Source: Microbulbifer celer
GTDB lineage: Bacteria; Pseudomonadota; Gammaproteobacteria; Pseudomonadales; Cellvibrionaceae
Length of the DNA: 64,000 bases
Direction: 5' to 3'
Assembly: GCF_020991125.1 (NCBI RefSeq)
Contig: NZ_CP087715.1
Span: 3,759,501-3,823,500 of the forward strand
In this document: positions 1 through 9,897 of the stretch, piece by piece
How positions within the stretch are numbered: the first letter of the stretch is position 1
Layout of the letters: each line of letters opens with the position of its first letter
Translations under genes and position numbers: made by a program
The notes under the pieces: model-generated
Database searches by the model: none
The model's input: only the letters and a program-made list of their open reading frames with translations
What the model was told of the DNA's origin: nothing

Positions 1-1
1 C

Positions 2-844
2 GGAATGACGGTATTTGATGCGGTCGGTCACGCATTTTCCACCGTCGCCAACGGCGGCTTTTCCACCCACGATGCCAGCATGGGGTTCTATGCCCACAAT
101 CATGCGATCATGGCGATCGCGATTATTTTCATGCTCACTGCAGGCATCAACTTCGGCCTGCACTTTTTCGCTTTCAGTAACAGAACCCTGAAGCACTACT
201 GGAAGGATTCCGAGTTCCGTTTCTATATATGGGTGACGGTAGTCGCCTGTTTTATTATCGTCGGCTATCTGTGGGCGACCGGGACCTACAACATGCAGGA
301 CAGTCTGCTGCACGGCATCTTCCAGGTCGTATCCATCGGTACTACCGCTGGCTTTGGCTCCGAAAGCTTCGCCGTCTGGCCGGCTTTCCTGCCTTACGTC
401 CTGTTACTGGTGGGCATCATGGGCGCCTGTGCCGGCTCTACGTCTGGTGGGATCAAGGCGGTGCGGGTGATGCTGATCATGAAATCCGGCTTGCGGGAAC
501 TGAACCGATTGGTGCACCCCAATGCGGTGGTGCCGATCAAGGTGAACCGCAAGATCGTCCCCGACCGGGTGACCGATGCGGTGTGGGGCTTTTTTGCGGT
601 TTATATCCTGTCGTTTTTCGTGCTCACCATCGCGGTAATGGCCACTGGCGAAAATTTTGTTACCTCCTTCTCCACCGTGGCGTCCTGCCTGAGTAATATC
701 GGTCCGGCGCTGGGGGACGCGGCATCCCACTATGCCAGCGTCAATGAGTTCGCCAAGTGTTTTCTGATTCTTGCGATGCTGATGGGGCGCCTGGAAATTT
801 TCACACTACTGGTGCTGCTGACGCCCGCGTTCTGGCGACATTGA
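2..844 (+). CDS. trkH: TrkH/TrkI-type potassium uptake protein, C-terminal part (5' end outside window)
   Basis: Membrane subunit of a Trk-type K+ uptake system in the inner membrane. The reading frame is open from the first bases of the window, so the gene starts upstream; about 280 C-terminal residues are visible. They contain several hydrophobic segments and the repeated selectivity-filter-like loops of this family: STVANGGFST near the start, SIGTTAGFGS near residue 112 and STVASCLSNIGPALG near residue 225. The C-terminal MLMGRLEIFTLLVLL is typical of TrkH. The family normally has about 480 residues, so roughly 40% is missing on the left. TrkA, the cytosolic partner, is not in the window. 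TrkH versus TrkI/TrkG cannot be settled from this fragment. Confidence 0.9.
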   Translation, partial: GMTVFDAVGHAFSTVANGGFSTHDASMGFYAHNHAIMAIAIIFMLTAGINFGLHFFAFSNRTLKHYWKDSEFRFYIWVTVVACFIIVGYLWATGTYNMQDSLLHGIFQVVSIGTTAGFGSESFAVWPAFLPYVLLLVGIMGACAGSTSGGIKAVRVMLIMKSGLRELNRLVHPNAVVPIKVNRKIVPDRVTDAVWGFFAVYILSFFVLTIAVMATGENFVTSFSTVASCLSNIGPALGDAASHYASVNEFAKCFLILAMLMGRLEIFTLLVLLTPAFWRH

Positions 845-849
845 AACGG

Positions 850-1458
850 CTACTCAAATGTGTTTTTTCTTTTTTGCAGAACATGAAGGTAACGCGGAGC
901 AAAACGAATCAACACCGCCACCTCCAATAGCAGCCCGATAAATGTCATCGCCCCCACGGTACGCTCGAATATAAATCGCGCGCCGGATGTGGATGGCAGC
1001 CAGAGATATCTCGCCTCATCGGCAAACCCCAGCCCCAACACGATATATGCAGTCACTGATGCAAACAGCTGCAGCCACATTGCCCGGATACCGAATGGGC
1101 GTTTCAGCCACAGTAGCACGACCGGAACCACACTCGCCTGCAGCAGGCAGCGCACGCCGAGAACAATTCCATACAACAGTCCCAGGGTATCCAGATACCA
1201 CAGCAGCGGGATCATGCTGAGTACGAAGATCCGATCCGCCAGTGGATCGAGAATCATGCCAAAGCGGCTTTGCCAGTGATAACGTCGCGCCAGCCATCCG
1301 TCCGCATAATCACTCAGTGCCACCACGATATACAGGCTCAGCGCCAACCCGTCGTACTGGTGCAGGGAAAGATAGACGATAGGCGGAATCAAAAGGAGGC
1401 GCAGAAACGACAGCGCGTTAGGAATCTGGCGCCAACGGCTGGCCGAAGCCTGGCTCAT
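850..1458 (-). CDS. CDP-alcohol phosphatidyltransferase family protein (PgsA-like)
   Basis: Integral membrane enzyme of 202 residues that should transfer a phosphatidyl group from CDP-diacylglycerol to a small alcohol. The complete family signature D-x2-DG-x2-AR-x8-G-x3-D-x3-D is present at about residues 49-74 (it starts DYADGWLARR and ends DPLAD), so the metal-binding and catalytic aspartates are intact. Hydrophobic segments follow. Length is close to PgsA (about 180-200 aa), but several paralogues share the signature, so the acceptor (glycerol 3-phosphate or another alcohol) is not determined. It is convergent with the trkH-like gene, with 5 bp between the stops. The acyltransferase gene lies upstream on the same strand, which suggests a lipid-related pair. 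Confidence 0.85.
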   Translation of the reverse strand: MSQASASRWRQIPNALSFLRLLLIPPIVYLSLHQYDGLALSLYIVVALSDYADGWLARRYHWQSRFGMILDPLADRIFVLSMIPLLWYLDTLGLLYGIVLGVRCLLQASVVPVVLLWLKRPFGIRAMWLQLFASVTAYIVLGLGFADEARYLWLPSTSGARFIFERTVGAMTFIGLLLEVAVLIRFAPRYLHVLQKRKNTFE

Positions 1459-1561
1459 GAATACTCCCGGGGATCTTCCACTGAAGTACCAAGTATCGGC
1501 AATGGAAAGTCATTCGGCAAAACCCGGATGGCATTGGCGCCGGGAACAACGGCGGTAGCGG

Positions 1562-2449
1562 TCAGTTCCTGCGGTAAATCCCGGTCTTGCCCTCCGGCGC
1601 GCGGCGAAATCGCTTGTACTCCCACTGATACTGTTCCGGCGCTTCGGCAATGCAGGCCTCCACACCGCGATTGAGGGCCGCCAGCGATACCTTTGCCTCA
1701 TCGCTGTAGATCGCCTGTTCCGCCGGCAACAATACCAACTCATACCCATCGGGTACCCGTTTGCCGAAGCCGAATACCACCTTGCAGCCGGTGCGCTGAA
1801 TCAGATTGAATCCCAGGGTCATGGTCAGGGTCGGATGACCAAAAAACGGCGCGAACTCACCGCCGGAGGCCTCCGGTTCCTGGTCCGGCAGCACACCGAC
1901 AATTCCACCGCCCTTCAGGGCTTTAAGCAGCGCGCGCACACCGCGCACATTGGTAGGCACCAGCTGGGCACCGGTGGATTCGCGACCGGCGCGGATCACC
2001 GGGTCCAACGCGGCAATTTTGGGTGGTGCGTACAGGCTGGTGGTGGGGCCGACCGTGGCCAGGTACTGGCCGAAAATCTCCCAGTTGCCGATATGTGGCG
2101 CCAGTACCAGCACGCCGTGGCCTTCTTTAACCCCCTCGGTGAGCAGCTGCTGGTTGCGTACCCGCACGATGCTGTCTTCCGCGTGGCTCCAGGGCTGGCG
2201 CCACAGACTGGCCACCTCGAATCCGGTCATGGCGGTATTCACCACGCTCTCGCGGGCGAGCTTCTCCCGCTCTTTTGGATCCATTGCGGGGAAGCAGTGC
2301 GCCAGATTGATACGGCTGACCCGCAGGCTCTCGCCACGCAGACATACAGCGCTGTAACCCACCAGACCACCCAGGCGGCGCGACCAGCGCAGCGGCAGAC
2401 GGCCGATCAGCCTCAGCGCACCTGCAGATAAGTACCCTTTGATATCCAA
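1562..2449 (-). CDS. LpxL/HtrB-like lysophospholipid or lipid A acyltransferase
   Basis: A 295-residue protein of the LpxL/LpxM/HtrB acyltransferase family, normally inner-membrane enzymes that add secondary acyl chains to lipid A. The catalytic H-x4-E/D motif is visible as APHIGNWEIFG around residue 118, followed by the conserved block LPDQEP and a downstream FFGHPT segment. The N-terminal stretch (residues 1-40) is moderately hydrophobic. It is transcribed away from glyQ, about 240 bp away, and towards the CDP-alcohol phosphatidyltransferase gene; the two could form an envelope-lipid unit. The exact acyl donor and acceptor cannot be read from the sequence. Confidence 0.85.
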   Translation of the reverse strand: MDIKGYLSAGALRLIGRLPLRWSRRLGGLVGYSAVCLRGESLRVSRINLAHCFPAMDPKEREKLARESVVNTAMTGFEVASLWRQPWSHAEDSIVRVRNQQLLTEGVKEGHGVLVLAPHIGNWEIFGQYLATVGPTTSLYAPPKIAALDPVIRAGRESTGAQLVPTNVRGVRALLKALKGGGIVGVLPDQEPEASGGEFAPFFGHPTLTMTLGFNLIQRTGCKVVFGFGKRVPDGYELVLLPAEQAIYSDEAKVSLAALNRGVEACIAEAPEQYQWEYKRFRRAPEGKTGIYRRN

Positions 2450-2643
2450 CCTGTTACATCCTTATTCTCGGGACTAGATTCGCCCCGCTTCTTTCAATCT
2501 CTTGCACAATCTCTTGCATTCATTGGGCTTACAGGGACGCCGGAGCCCCCGCCAATGTCTTCGATGCGGGTAAATTCTCAAAGTATGGCCGTTTTGAGGC
2601 CATCATTTCTCCCCACGCTGTTTAGTGCACCACCGCGGGCGGC

Positions 2644-2649
2644 TATAAT
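2644..2649 (+). promoter_or_regulatory. Probable -10 element of the glyQS promoter
   Basis: A consensus TATAAT lies 43 bp upstream of the glyQ start in the 240-bp divergent gap between the acyltransferase and glyQ. A weak TTTAGT at 2621-2626 is 17 bp upstream and could act as the -35 element. Nothing else definite is seen in 2450-2688. Confidence 0.5.
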
Positions 2650-2691
2650 TGCGCCCCTTGTATTTTCACCCAGCTGAAACCGGAGATTGTG

Positions 2692-3696
2692 GTGTCCGAG
2701 CAACAAACCAGCCGTTCTGCCCCGGCGCAGGACCTGAGCACCTTTCAGGGATTGATTTTCACCCTGCAGGAATACTGGGCGCGCCAGGGGTGCGTCATTC
2801 TACAGCCTCTGGATATGGAAGTGGGCGCCGGCACCTTTCACCCGGCCACCTTCCTGCGCGCCATCGGCCCGGAAACCTGGAACGCCGCCTATGTGCAGCC
2901 CTGCCGCCGCCCCACCGACGGCCGCTATGGTGAAAACCCCAACCGCCTGCAGCACTACTATCAGTACCAGGTGGTGATGAAGCCGTCCCCGAGCAACATT
3001 CAGGACCTCTACCTGGACAGCCTGCGCGCCCTAGGGATCGATCCCGGCGTGCACGATATCCGCTTCGTGGAAGACAACTGGGAATCCCCCACCCTGGGCG
3101 CCTGGGGTCTCGGCTGGGAAGTATGGCTGAACGGCATGGAGGTGACCCAGTTCACCTACTTCCAGCAGGTGGGCGGCCTCGAATGCTACCCGGTGACCGG
3201 AGAAATCACCTACGGCATCGAGCGCATTGCCATGTACCTGCAGGGCGTTGAATCCATCTACGACCTGGTGTGGACCCGCAACCCGGACGGCACCCCGGTG
3301 ACCTACGGCGACGTGTTCCACCAGAACGAAGTGGAGATGTCCCACTACAACTTTGAACACGCGGACGTGGAATTCCTGTTCGCGACCTTCGATCACTGCG
3401 AGCGCGACAGTCAGCGCCTGATCGAACTGGGTTTGCCGCTGCCGGCCTACGAACAGGTGATGAAAGCCTCTCACGCTTTCAACCTGCTGGACGCGCGCCA
3501 CGCGATTTCCGTCACCGAGCGCCAGCGCTACATCCTGCGGGTACGCACCCTCGCCCGCGCCGTCGCCCAGGCCTATTTTGACGCGCGTCACGCTCTCGGC
3601 TTCCCGATGGCGACAGAAGAGGCCCGCAATGCCGTGCTCGTGCAACTGGAACAGTCCGCGGCCAAGGCAAAACCAGCGAAGAAGGAGAAGAAGTAA
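2692..3696 (+). CDS. glyQ: Glycine-tRNA ligase alpha subunit
   Basis: Alpha chain of the alpha2-beta2 bacterial glycyl-tRNA synthetase, which activates glycine and charges tRNA-Gly. The sequence has the family's highly conserved blocks: [13 protein letters not shown] near residue 17, the motif-2 region [18 protein letters not shown] around residue 79, and [17 protein letters not shown]. Length is about 334 residues; E. coli GlyQ is about 303, and the difference is mostly a Lys/Ala-rich C-terminal tail. The start is one of two tandem GTG codons (2689 and 2692); a GGAGA Shine-Dalgarno at about 2682-2686 favours 2692. The stop overlaps the glyS ATG by one base (TAATG), which implies translational coupling. 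Confidence 0.97.
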   Translation: MSEQQTSRSAPAQDLSTFQGLIFTLQEYWARQGCVILQPLDMEVGAGTFHPATFLRAIGPETWNAAYVQPCRRPTDGRYGENPNRLQHYYQYQVVMKPSPSNIQDLYLDSLRALGIDPGVHDIRFVEDNWESPTLGAWGLGWEVWLNGMEVTQFTYFQQVGGLECYPVTGEITYGIERIAMYLQGVESIYDLVWTRNPDGTPVTYGDVFHQNEVEMSHYNFEHADVEFLFATFDHCERDSQRLIELGLPLPAYEQVMKASHAFNLLDARHAISVTERQRYILRVRTLARAVAQAYFDARHALGFPMATEEARNAVLVQLEQSAAKAKPAKKEKK

Positions 3697-5777
3697 TGGC
3701 TCAGGATTTTCTGGTTGAGCTGGGCACCGAAGAGCTGCCCCCCAAAGCCCTGCAGACACTGATGCAGGCCTTCGCCGACGGCATCGAACAGGGTCTGAAA
3801 GATGCCGAACTGGCTTACGGTGAAATCAAAGCCTATGCCAGTCCCCGCCGCCTGGCGGTTGCAGTCAGCGAGCTGGCAGAGCAGCAGCAGGACAAACAGA
3901 TCGAGAAACACGGCCCGGCCGTGGCCGCCGCTTTCGATAAAGACGGAAAGCCCACCAAAGCCGCGGAAGGTTTTGCCCGCGGTGCCGGTGTCAGCGTCGA
4001 CGAGCTGGCGCGGGTGGATACCCCCAAGGGCGAACGCCTGGCCTTTATCAGCGAGCAGAAAGGGGAGGCCACAAAAAATCTACTCGGCGATATTGTCAGT
4101 CAGTCCCTGGCCAGATTGCCGATTCCCAAACGCATGCGCTGGGGCGCCAAGCGCGAAGAATTTGTGCGTCCGGTGCACTGGCTGCTGATGCTGTTCGGCA
4201 ATGACACTGTGGAAGCGGAAGTACTGGGCCTGACCGCCGGCAACAGCACCCGCGGCCATCGTTTCCACTGCAACCGCGAACTGACCGTCTCCTCTGCCAA
4301 TGACTATGTGCAGCAACTGCGCGACCCCGGTTACGTGGTGGCAGATTTTGCCGAGCGCCGCGAAATGATCCGCGAACAGGTCGCCGCGGAAGCCAATAAC
4401 GTCAACGGTGAAGCCGTCATCGACGACGACCTGCTGGACGAAGTCACCGCCCTGGTAGAGTGGCCGGCCGCCCTCACCGGCCGTTTTGAAAAACGCTTCC
4501 TGGACGTGCCCGCGGAAGCGTTGATCTCGTCGATGAAGGAGCATCAGAAATATTTCCACGTGGTGGACGAAGACGGCAACCTGATGCCGTTTTTCATTAC
4601 CGTATCCAACATTGAAAGCACCGACGCCAAGCAGGTGATTGAAGGCAACGAGCGGGTCATCCGCCCGCGCCTGTCGGACGCGGCGTTCTTTTTCGAAACC
4701 GACAAGAAAACCTCGCTGGAGGCCCGTCGGGAAAAACTCAAGTCGGTGGTCTTTCAGCGGAAACTCGGCACCGTCTACGACAAAACCGAACGCCTGGCAA
4801 AACTCGCCGCCGCCATCGCTGAAAAAACCGCGGGCGACTCCGCACTGGCGCAGCGCGCCGCGCAACTGTGTAAATCCGATCTTGTCACCGAGATGGTGTT
4901 CGAATTTGCCGATCTGCAGGGTATCGCCGGCTACTACTACGCAGAAAACGACGGCGAGCCGCTAGACGTGGCCAAGTCCATGTACGAGCAGTACATGCCC
5001 AAGTTTGCCGGTGATGAATTACCCGCGAGCGAAACCGGGACCATCATCGCCCTCGCCGACCGTATCGATACGCTGGTCGGTATTTTCGGTATCGGCCAGC
5101 CACCCAGTGGTTCCCGCGACCCCTTTGCACTGCGCCGTGCCAGCCTGGGGGTACTGCGACTCCTGGTGGAAAAAAATATCGACCTGGACCTGCGCGAACT
5201 TCTCACCCAGGCCCGCGATGGCTACCCGCGCACCGCGCTGGCGGAGTACGACAATGTAGTGGACCAGACCCTGGCGTATATGATCGAGCGCTTCCGCGCC
5301 CGTTACGAAGATGCCGGCATCAAGGCGGAAGTCTTCCTCGCGGTTTCCGCGCGCAAGCTGTCCCGCCCACTGGATATCGACAACCGGGTTCAGGCGGTGC
5401 ACTCGTTCAGTCAGCTGCCGGAGGCGGAAGCGCTGGCGGCTGCCAACAAGCGCGTGTCCAACATTCTCGCCAAGCTCGACGGGCCGGTGCCCAATGAAGT
5501 GGACGAGGCGCTGTTGCAGGAAGATGCAGAAAAAGCACTGTATGCCGCGGTCAAAGACGCCGCAGAAGCAGTGGCGCCGCTGTATCGCGAAGCGCGCTTT
5601 GAAGAAGGCCTTGCCGGACTCTCCGGCCTGCGGGAAACCGTAGACAACTTCTTCGACGGCGTGATGGTGATGGCGGACGATGAGCAGTTGCGCAACAATC
5701 GCCTGGCATTGCTGGCGCAGTTGCGCGGCCTGTTCCTGGAAGCGGCAGATATTTCCCTGCTGGCGCCCGCCAAGTAA
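3696..5777 (+). CDS. glyS: Glycine-tRNA ligase beta subunit
   Basis: Beta chain of glycyl-tRNA synthetase, 693 residues (E. coli 689). It begins with [19 protein letters not shown], the diagnostic N-terminal block, and contains KRMRWG, HRFH and the FFETDKK block. The C-terminal half carries an anticodon-binding region and an HD-like helical domain (ALADRIDTLVGIF, GSRDPFALRRA). It is translationally coupled to glyQ by a one-base overlap, as the two chains work as a heterotetramer. The gmhB gene begins 20 bp downstream and probably belongs to the same transcript. Confidence 0.97.
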   Translation: MAQDFLVELGTEELPPKALQTLMQAFADGIEQGLKDAELAYGEIKAYASPRRLAVAVSELAEQQQDKQIEKHGPAVAAAFDKDGKPTKAAEGFARGAGVSVDELARVDTPKGERLAFISEQKGEATKNLLGDIVSQSLARLPIPKRMRWGAKREEFVRPVHWLLMLFGNDTVEAEVLGLTAGNSTRGHRFHCNRELTVSSANDYVQQLRDPGYVVADFAERREMIREQVAAEANNVNGEAVIDDDLLDEVTALVEWPAALTGRFEKRFLDVPAEALISSMKEHQKYFHVVDEDGNLMPFFITVSNIESTDAKQVIEGNERVIRPRLSDAAFFFETDKKTSLEARREKLKSVVFQRKLGTVYDKTERLAKLAAAIAEKTAGDSALAQRAAQLCKSDLVTEMVFEFADLQGIAGYYYAENDGEPLDVAKSMYEQYMPKFAGDELPASETGTIIALADRIDTLVGIFGIGQPPSGSRDPFALRRASLGVLRLLVEKNIDLDLRELLTQARDGYPRTALAEYDNVVDQTLAYMIERFRARYEDAGIKAEVFLAVSARKLSRPLDIDNRVQAVHSFSQLPEAEALAAANKRVSNILAKLDGPVPNEVDEALLQEDAEKALYAAVKDAAEAVAPLYREARFEEGLAGLSGLRETVDNFFDGVMVMADDEQLRNNRLALLAQLRGLFLEAADISLLAPAK

Positions 5778-5796
5778 TAATTGAGCATAGAGCGCC

Positions 5797-6351
5797 ATGG
5801 CCATCATCATTCTCGACCGCGACGGTGTGATCAACGAACAACCCGGCGATCACGTTACCAGTGTTGATGAATGGACGCCCATTCCGGGCAGTATTGAAGC
5901 CATGGCGCGGCTCGGCCAGGCCGGTTTTCAACTGGCCATCGCCACCAACCAGAACGGCCTTTCCCTGGGGCTGTTCGATCTCGACGATCTCGAAGCCATG
6001 CACGCAAAACTGCGCGCACTGGTGGAAGATGCCGGCGGTGAAGTCGCGGGCATTTTCTACTGCCCCCACAGTGAGGCGGACAACTGCCGCTGTCGCAAGC
6101 CCGGTACCGGCCTGCTGGATGTGATCGAAGCGGAATTCGATACCAGCCTGCACGACTGTTATTTCGTCGGTGACCAACGCAGGGATTTGCAGTGTGCGGT
6201 GGCCAAAGGTTGTAAGCCGGTTTTGGTCAAGTCCGGGCGGGGTGAAGAAACCCTGTTATCCCTGATGCAGGATCCAGACCCGAGTTTGATTGATACCGCC
6301 GTATTCGATGACCTGGCCCAGTTTGCCGACTTCGCAATCCACAAAGCCTGA
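5797..6351 (+). CDS. gmhB: D-glycero-beta-D-manno-heptose-1,7-bisphosphate 7-phosphatase
   Basis: HAD-superfamily phosphatase of 184 residues, acting in the ADP-heptose pathway for lipopolysaccharide inner core. HAD motif I is LDRDGVIN (residues 6-13, with the nucleophile and acid/base aspartates). Motif II is the ATNQNG segment. A zinc-loop signature CPHSEADNCRCRKPGTG sits near residue 89 and motif IV is VGDQRRDLQCA. The Cys/His zinc loop separates GmhB from generic histidinol-phosphate-type phosphatases. It lies immediately after glyS, the arrangement seen in many gammaproteobacteria, so it is probably read from the glyQS promoter. Confidence 0.92.
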   Translation: MAIIILDRDGVINEQPGDHVTSVDEWTPIPGSIEAMARLGQAGFQLAIATNQNGLSLGLFDLDDLEAMHAKLRALVEDAGGEVAGIFYCPHSEADNCRCRKPGTGLLDVIEAEFDTSLHDCYFVGDQRRDLQCAVAKGCKPVLVKSGRGEETLLSLMQDPDPSLIDTAVFDDLAQFADFAIHKA

Positions 6352-6785
6352 TCAAATCACTGCCCACCCCAAACTGGTACGATAGAACCACTTATATCGA
6401 GAATTCCACGCGGTTTTTTGCGACAGTTTTGTGAAGCTGTTGTGAAATAATCTCTTTCTAAAAACATTTTTCCGCCACCCCGTTGCCTCAACGTTTTGCT
6501 TTCCGTAGAAACAAAGCTGAAGGATCAGAAGTCGCCACTTTTTCACGGATAAGAAAAACCTGTTGGACGACTCGGATCAGAGGTTGATGGAACGACCCGG
6601 TAAATGGATTTTCGGCGATTTGGCTGTAATACCCTCAGAGCACAAAACCGCCTGCCAGCCCTGCTCGTTCCGTCATGGATCTCTTCCGCACACCGAACGG
6701 AACCACCTGCTACCCCTTGCCAAAAGCATTCCCGGTACAGGTATTTTTTTAGTTACGGATAATCAGTAACGGGGCAAAAGCATTC
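6352..6785. other. 434-bp intergenic stretch between gmhB and the protease gene
   Basis: No convincing gene is seen here. Two short open frames (6352-6546 minus, 6563-6769 plus) show no recognisable protein features and no good ribosome-binding site. The stretch is somewhat AT-richer than the flanking genes and presumably contains the promoter of the secreted protease. Confidence 0.4.
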
Positions 6786-9700
6786 ATGAAGAATCTACGT
6801 TTTCTGCCGGGGAGCCTTGCCGGTTTTCTCGGCGGTGTTCTTTCCGGGTTTTTATTTTTCACACCGGTGTTGGCGGATACAGCTGATGTGCCCATTGCGC
6901 CGAACATCGACAAACGTAAAACTTATATTGTGCAGCTGGCGGGCCAGCCGCTCGCTTCTTACGATGGTTCTATTCAGGGACTCTCTGCGACCAAACCTAA
7001 AAAAAGTGGCAAGCTGGATCGCACCAGTAACTCCGCTAAAAAATACGCGGCTTTCCTGAAGCAGCGCAGGGAGGACACCCTGCAGCGTATTCCCGGCGCA
7101 AATAAAGTACATGACTATGAAGTAGCGTTTAACGGTTTTGCCGCGAAGATGTCCGCGAAGCAGGCGGAGCTTCTTCGCGGCCAACAAGACGTTGTCGCGG
7201 TCTGGGAAGATGAACTGTTGCAGCCACACACAGATTCCACCTACCACTATCTCGGGCTGGATAATATTCCCGGCCCTTGGCTATTAGGCGCAACCGGTGA
7301 AGATGTGGTCATCGGTATCATTGATTCCGGTATTCATCCCGAGCACCCGAGCCTCGAAGATACCCGAACCCCCAAACGCGGCAATCGCGGCCGACCAATT
7401 CTTTACGACGCACCGCCAGCATCCTTCACCGGTACTGGCTGCGAATTTGGTAACACTGCTGTCAATCCGAATGATCTCCCGTTTGACTGCAACAACAAGC
7501 TGATCAAAGCCGAGGCGTTCGGCAGCAGTTTCCTGTCCTACAACGAACTCGCCGATTACGAATTTCTTTCCGCACGGGATGCCGATGGCCACGGTACCCA
7601 TACCGCGACCACTGCCGCGGGTAATTACGGGGTTGAAGGCACACGCAATGGCGAAGCCACCGGTACCCTGAGTGGTGTGGCCCCACGGGCACGGGTTGCG
7701 GTATACAAAGTCTGTTGGGATGCCGCCATCGCCGACAACAGTGGCTGTTACTCGTCGGACTCCATGGCAGCGATCGATCAGGCAGTGGCCGATGGTGTCG
7801 ATGTGATCAACTTTTCTGTCGGTGGCTCGAGCACCAGTTTTGATGGTCCCGATGACATCGCATTTCTCAATGCAGCGGATGCCGGGGTGATGGTTGCCGT
7901 TTCCGCCGGCAACTCCGGTCCGGCCAATGAAACCATCGGCACCCCTTCCGGTGTGCCCTGGGTCACCTCAGTCGGCGCCACCGAAGACAATCAGAGCTTC
8001 GGAACCGGCCTGGAAGTAGGCTCACCTTCCGAGCTGGCCGGTATTGTTGAGGGGTTGCAGGGATCCGGCCCGGTGCAACTGGCAGACACCGGCACCATTG
8101 CAACAGCTGTGGTGGCCGCTGAACCGCTGGACGCCTGCGCCCCGCTGACAAATGCGGCGGCAATGGACGGCAAGATTGCGCTGGTGATTCGCGGCGCCTG
8201 TGCGTTTACCGACAAATACAATCAGGCCGCCGCTGCAGGTGCCCGCGCCATTGTGGTGTTTAACGACGGCACCGCAGCGGACCGCATTGATCCCATTACC
8301 ATGGCCGCGGATGACACCACGATTCCGGGGATTATGATCCGCCATCCGGATGGCGCCGCACTGTTGGCGGCTTCTGATGTTTCCGGCACCCTGAGCCCGG
8401 AAATTCAGGTCTCCCGCGACAATCGTATCGCCGGGTTTTCCTCCCGCGGTGCCAATGCCGGCGCACCGGATATCATCAAGCCGGATATTGTCGGCCCCGG
8501 CGCGGGCATCGTCGCCGGTATTTCGCCGGTGGGCAACGGGGAAATTTACGGGGCCCTCAGCGGCACCTCCATGTCGAGCCCGCATATCGCCGGCATCATG
8601 GCACTGCTGAAACAGGTTTACCCCGAATGGAGCCCGGCTATGGCGCGCTCGGCAATGATGACCACCGCACGCCAGAACCTTAAAAAATCCTTCGGTGAAA
8701 CGCCAGCGGATCCATTCGATATCGGTGCCGGCATGGTGCAGCCGGCAAACGCCTTCTTCCCCGGACTGGTGTACGACGCTGGGGCGCTGGATTACTACGC
8801 GTTCCTGTGTGGTGCAGAGAAGCAGCCTCAACTGGTTCCCGCTGCGCAATGCGCGGCTCTGGAAGAGGCGGGATACTCCCTCGACTCTTCCGACCTCAAC
8901 CTGCCATCCATCGGCGTGGCCGAACTGCTCAGCACGCAAACCGTTACCCGGCGGGTGACCAGTGTGGAAAAAGGCACCCGCTGGTACTGGGCGGAAGTGG
9001 AGGCACCGCCGGGTATTCGGGTCGAAGTTTCCCCCCGCATCCTGCGGCTGAAACAGGGTGAGACGGCAACCTACGAGGTCACATTCACCGCGACGGAGGA
9101 TGCCGTACTGAACCAGTGGGTCTTCGGCGCGATCAGCTGGTCGCAGGGTTTCCGCAAGGTGCGCAGCCCCATTGCCGTGCGACCGGTACCGATCGCTGCG
9201 CCCGCCGAAGTCACCGCAACTGGTACCTCGGGCAGTGTGCAGATTCCGCTGGCGTTTGGTTATAGCGGCAGCTATGCAGCAACCATCAGCGGTCTTGCGC
9301 CGGCGGTCACTTTCCCCGGCACACTCGCCGATGGTGAAGCCGGTCTGCTGTTCTTCGAGGTTCCTGAGGGCACCCAGATAAGTCGCGTCGCGCTGTTCGA
9401 TGCCGATGTGGGTGACGGCAGCGGTAGCGACGATCTCGATCTGCAACTACTGGGGCCAGAAAGTGCCGGGTTCCCGCTGGTGGACACCAGTGGGAACCCC
9501 GGTTCCGATGAACAGATCGATATGCTCAACCCGGTCCCGGGCGTTTACGCGGTGTTTGTAGTGGACTATGCCTCCGCACCGGGCGCCACACCCTATACCC
9601 TGTTCAACTTCAACCTTCAGGGGGATAGCGGCAACGCGCTGCTCGATGGTCCCTCCACTGTGTCCTCTGGGAGTGAGGGCGACCTGCACCTGGAATGGGG

Positions 9701-9797
9701 CGGGCTTCCCGCTGGCACCCGCGCGCTGGGGATCGTCCACCACAGCGACAGTGCGCAGCAGCTGGACACGACTGAGGTCATGATCAACACCCAGTAG
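6786..9797 (+). CDS. Secreted S8 (subtilisin-like) serine protease with PA domain
   Basis: A 1003-residue exported protease. An N-terminal hydrophobic signal peptide (about residues 8-31, ending near VLADTAD) is followed by an inhibitor I9-like propeptide (YIVQLAGQPLASYDG, then YEVAFNGFAAKMS). The subtilase domain has all catalytic residues: Asp180 in VIGIIDSGIHPEHP, His269 in DGHGTHTATTAAG, oxyanion Asn376 in VSAGNSGPAN and Ser595 in SGTSMSSPHIAG. A PA insert (about residues 440-520, GKIALVIRGACAF) lies between Asn376 and Ser595. Beyond about residue 660 come an Fn3-like region and a domain resembling bacterial pre-peptidase C-terminal domains (SRVALFDADVGDGSGSDDLDL). The layout resembles plant-type or bacterial cucumisin-like subtilases. 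It probably degrades protein outside the cell. It is a monocistron ending in a strong terminator. Confidence 0.95.
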   Translation: MKNLRFLPGSLAGFLGGVLSGFLFFTPVLADTADVPIAPNIDKRKTYIVQLAGQPLASYDGSIQGLSATKPKKSGKLDRTSNSAKKYAAFLKQRREDTLQRIPGANKVHDYEVAFNGFAAKMSAKQAELLRGQQDVVAVWEDELLQPHTDSTYHYLGLDNIPGPWLLGATGEDVVIGIIDSGIHPEHPSLEDTRTPKRGNRGRPILYDAPPASFTGTGCEFGNTAVNPNDLPFDCNNKLIKAEAFGSSFLSYNELADYEFLSARDADGHGTHTATTAAGNYGVEGTRNGEATGTLSGVAPRARVAVYKVCWDAAIADNSGCYSSDSMAAIDQAVADGVDVINFSVGGSSTSFDGPDDIAFLNAADAGVMVAVSAGNSGPANETIGTPSGVPWVTSVGATEDNQSFGTGLEVGSPSELAGIVEGLQGSGPVQLADTGTIATAVVAAEPLDACAPLTNAAAMDGKIALVIRGACAFTDKYNQAAAAGARAIVVFNDGTAADRIDPITMAADDTTIPGIMIRHPDGAALLAASDVSGTLSPEIQVSRDNRIAGFSSRGANAGAPDIIKPDIVGPGAGIVAGISPVGNGEIYGALSGTSMSSPHIAGIMALLKQVYPEWSPAMARSAMMTTARQNLKKSFGETPADPFDIGAGMVQPANAFFPGLVYDAGALDYYAFLCGAEKQPQLVPAAQCAALEEAGYSLDSSDLNLPSIGVAELLSTQTVTRRVTSVEKGTRWYWAEVEAPPGIRVEVSPRILRLKQGETATYEVTFTATEDAVLNQWVFGAISWSQGFRKVRSPIAVRPVPIAAPAEVTATGTSGSVQIPLAFGYSGSYAATISGLAPAVTFPGTLADGEAGLLFFEVPEGTQISRVALFDADVGDGSGSDDLDLQLLGPESAGFPLVDTSGNPGSDEQIDMLNPVPGVYAVFVVDYASAPGATPYTLFNFNLQGDSGNALLDGPSTVSSGSEGDLHLEWGGLPAGTRALGIVHHSDSAQQLDTTEVMINTQ

Positions 9798-9821
9798 ACA
9801 CACTCTACGCCGCACTTTATG

Positions 9822-9852
9822 AGCCCACCGGCGATGCCGGTGGGCTTTTTTT
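9822..9852 (+). terminator. Rho-independent terminator of the S8 protease gene
   Basis: A perfect 11-bp stem (AGCCCACCGGC / GCCGGTGGGCT, loop GAT) is followed directly by seven Ts, 25 bp after the protease stop codon. Confidence 0.93.
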
Positions 9853-9897
9853 GTGCCGGTTTGTTTGTACGGGTCTGTTCCGGGCTTGCCAAATTCT

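Noticed and set aside
6563-6769. A 68-codon frame before the S8 protease
   Set aside because: No ribosome-binding site, no recognisable motif and no coding-like composition.
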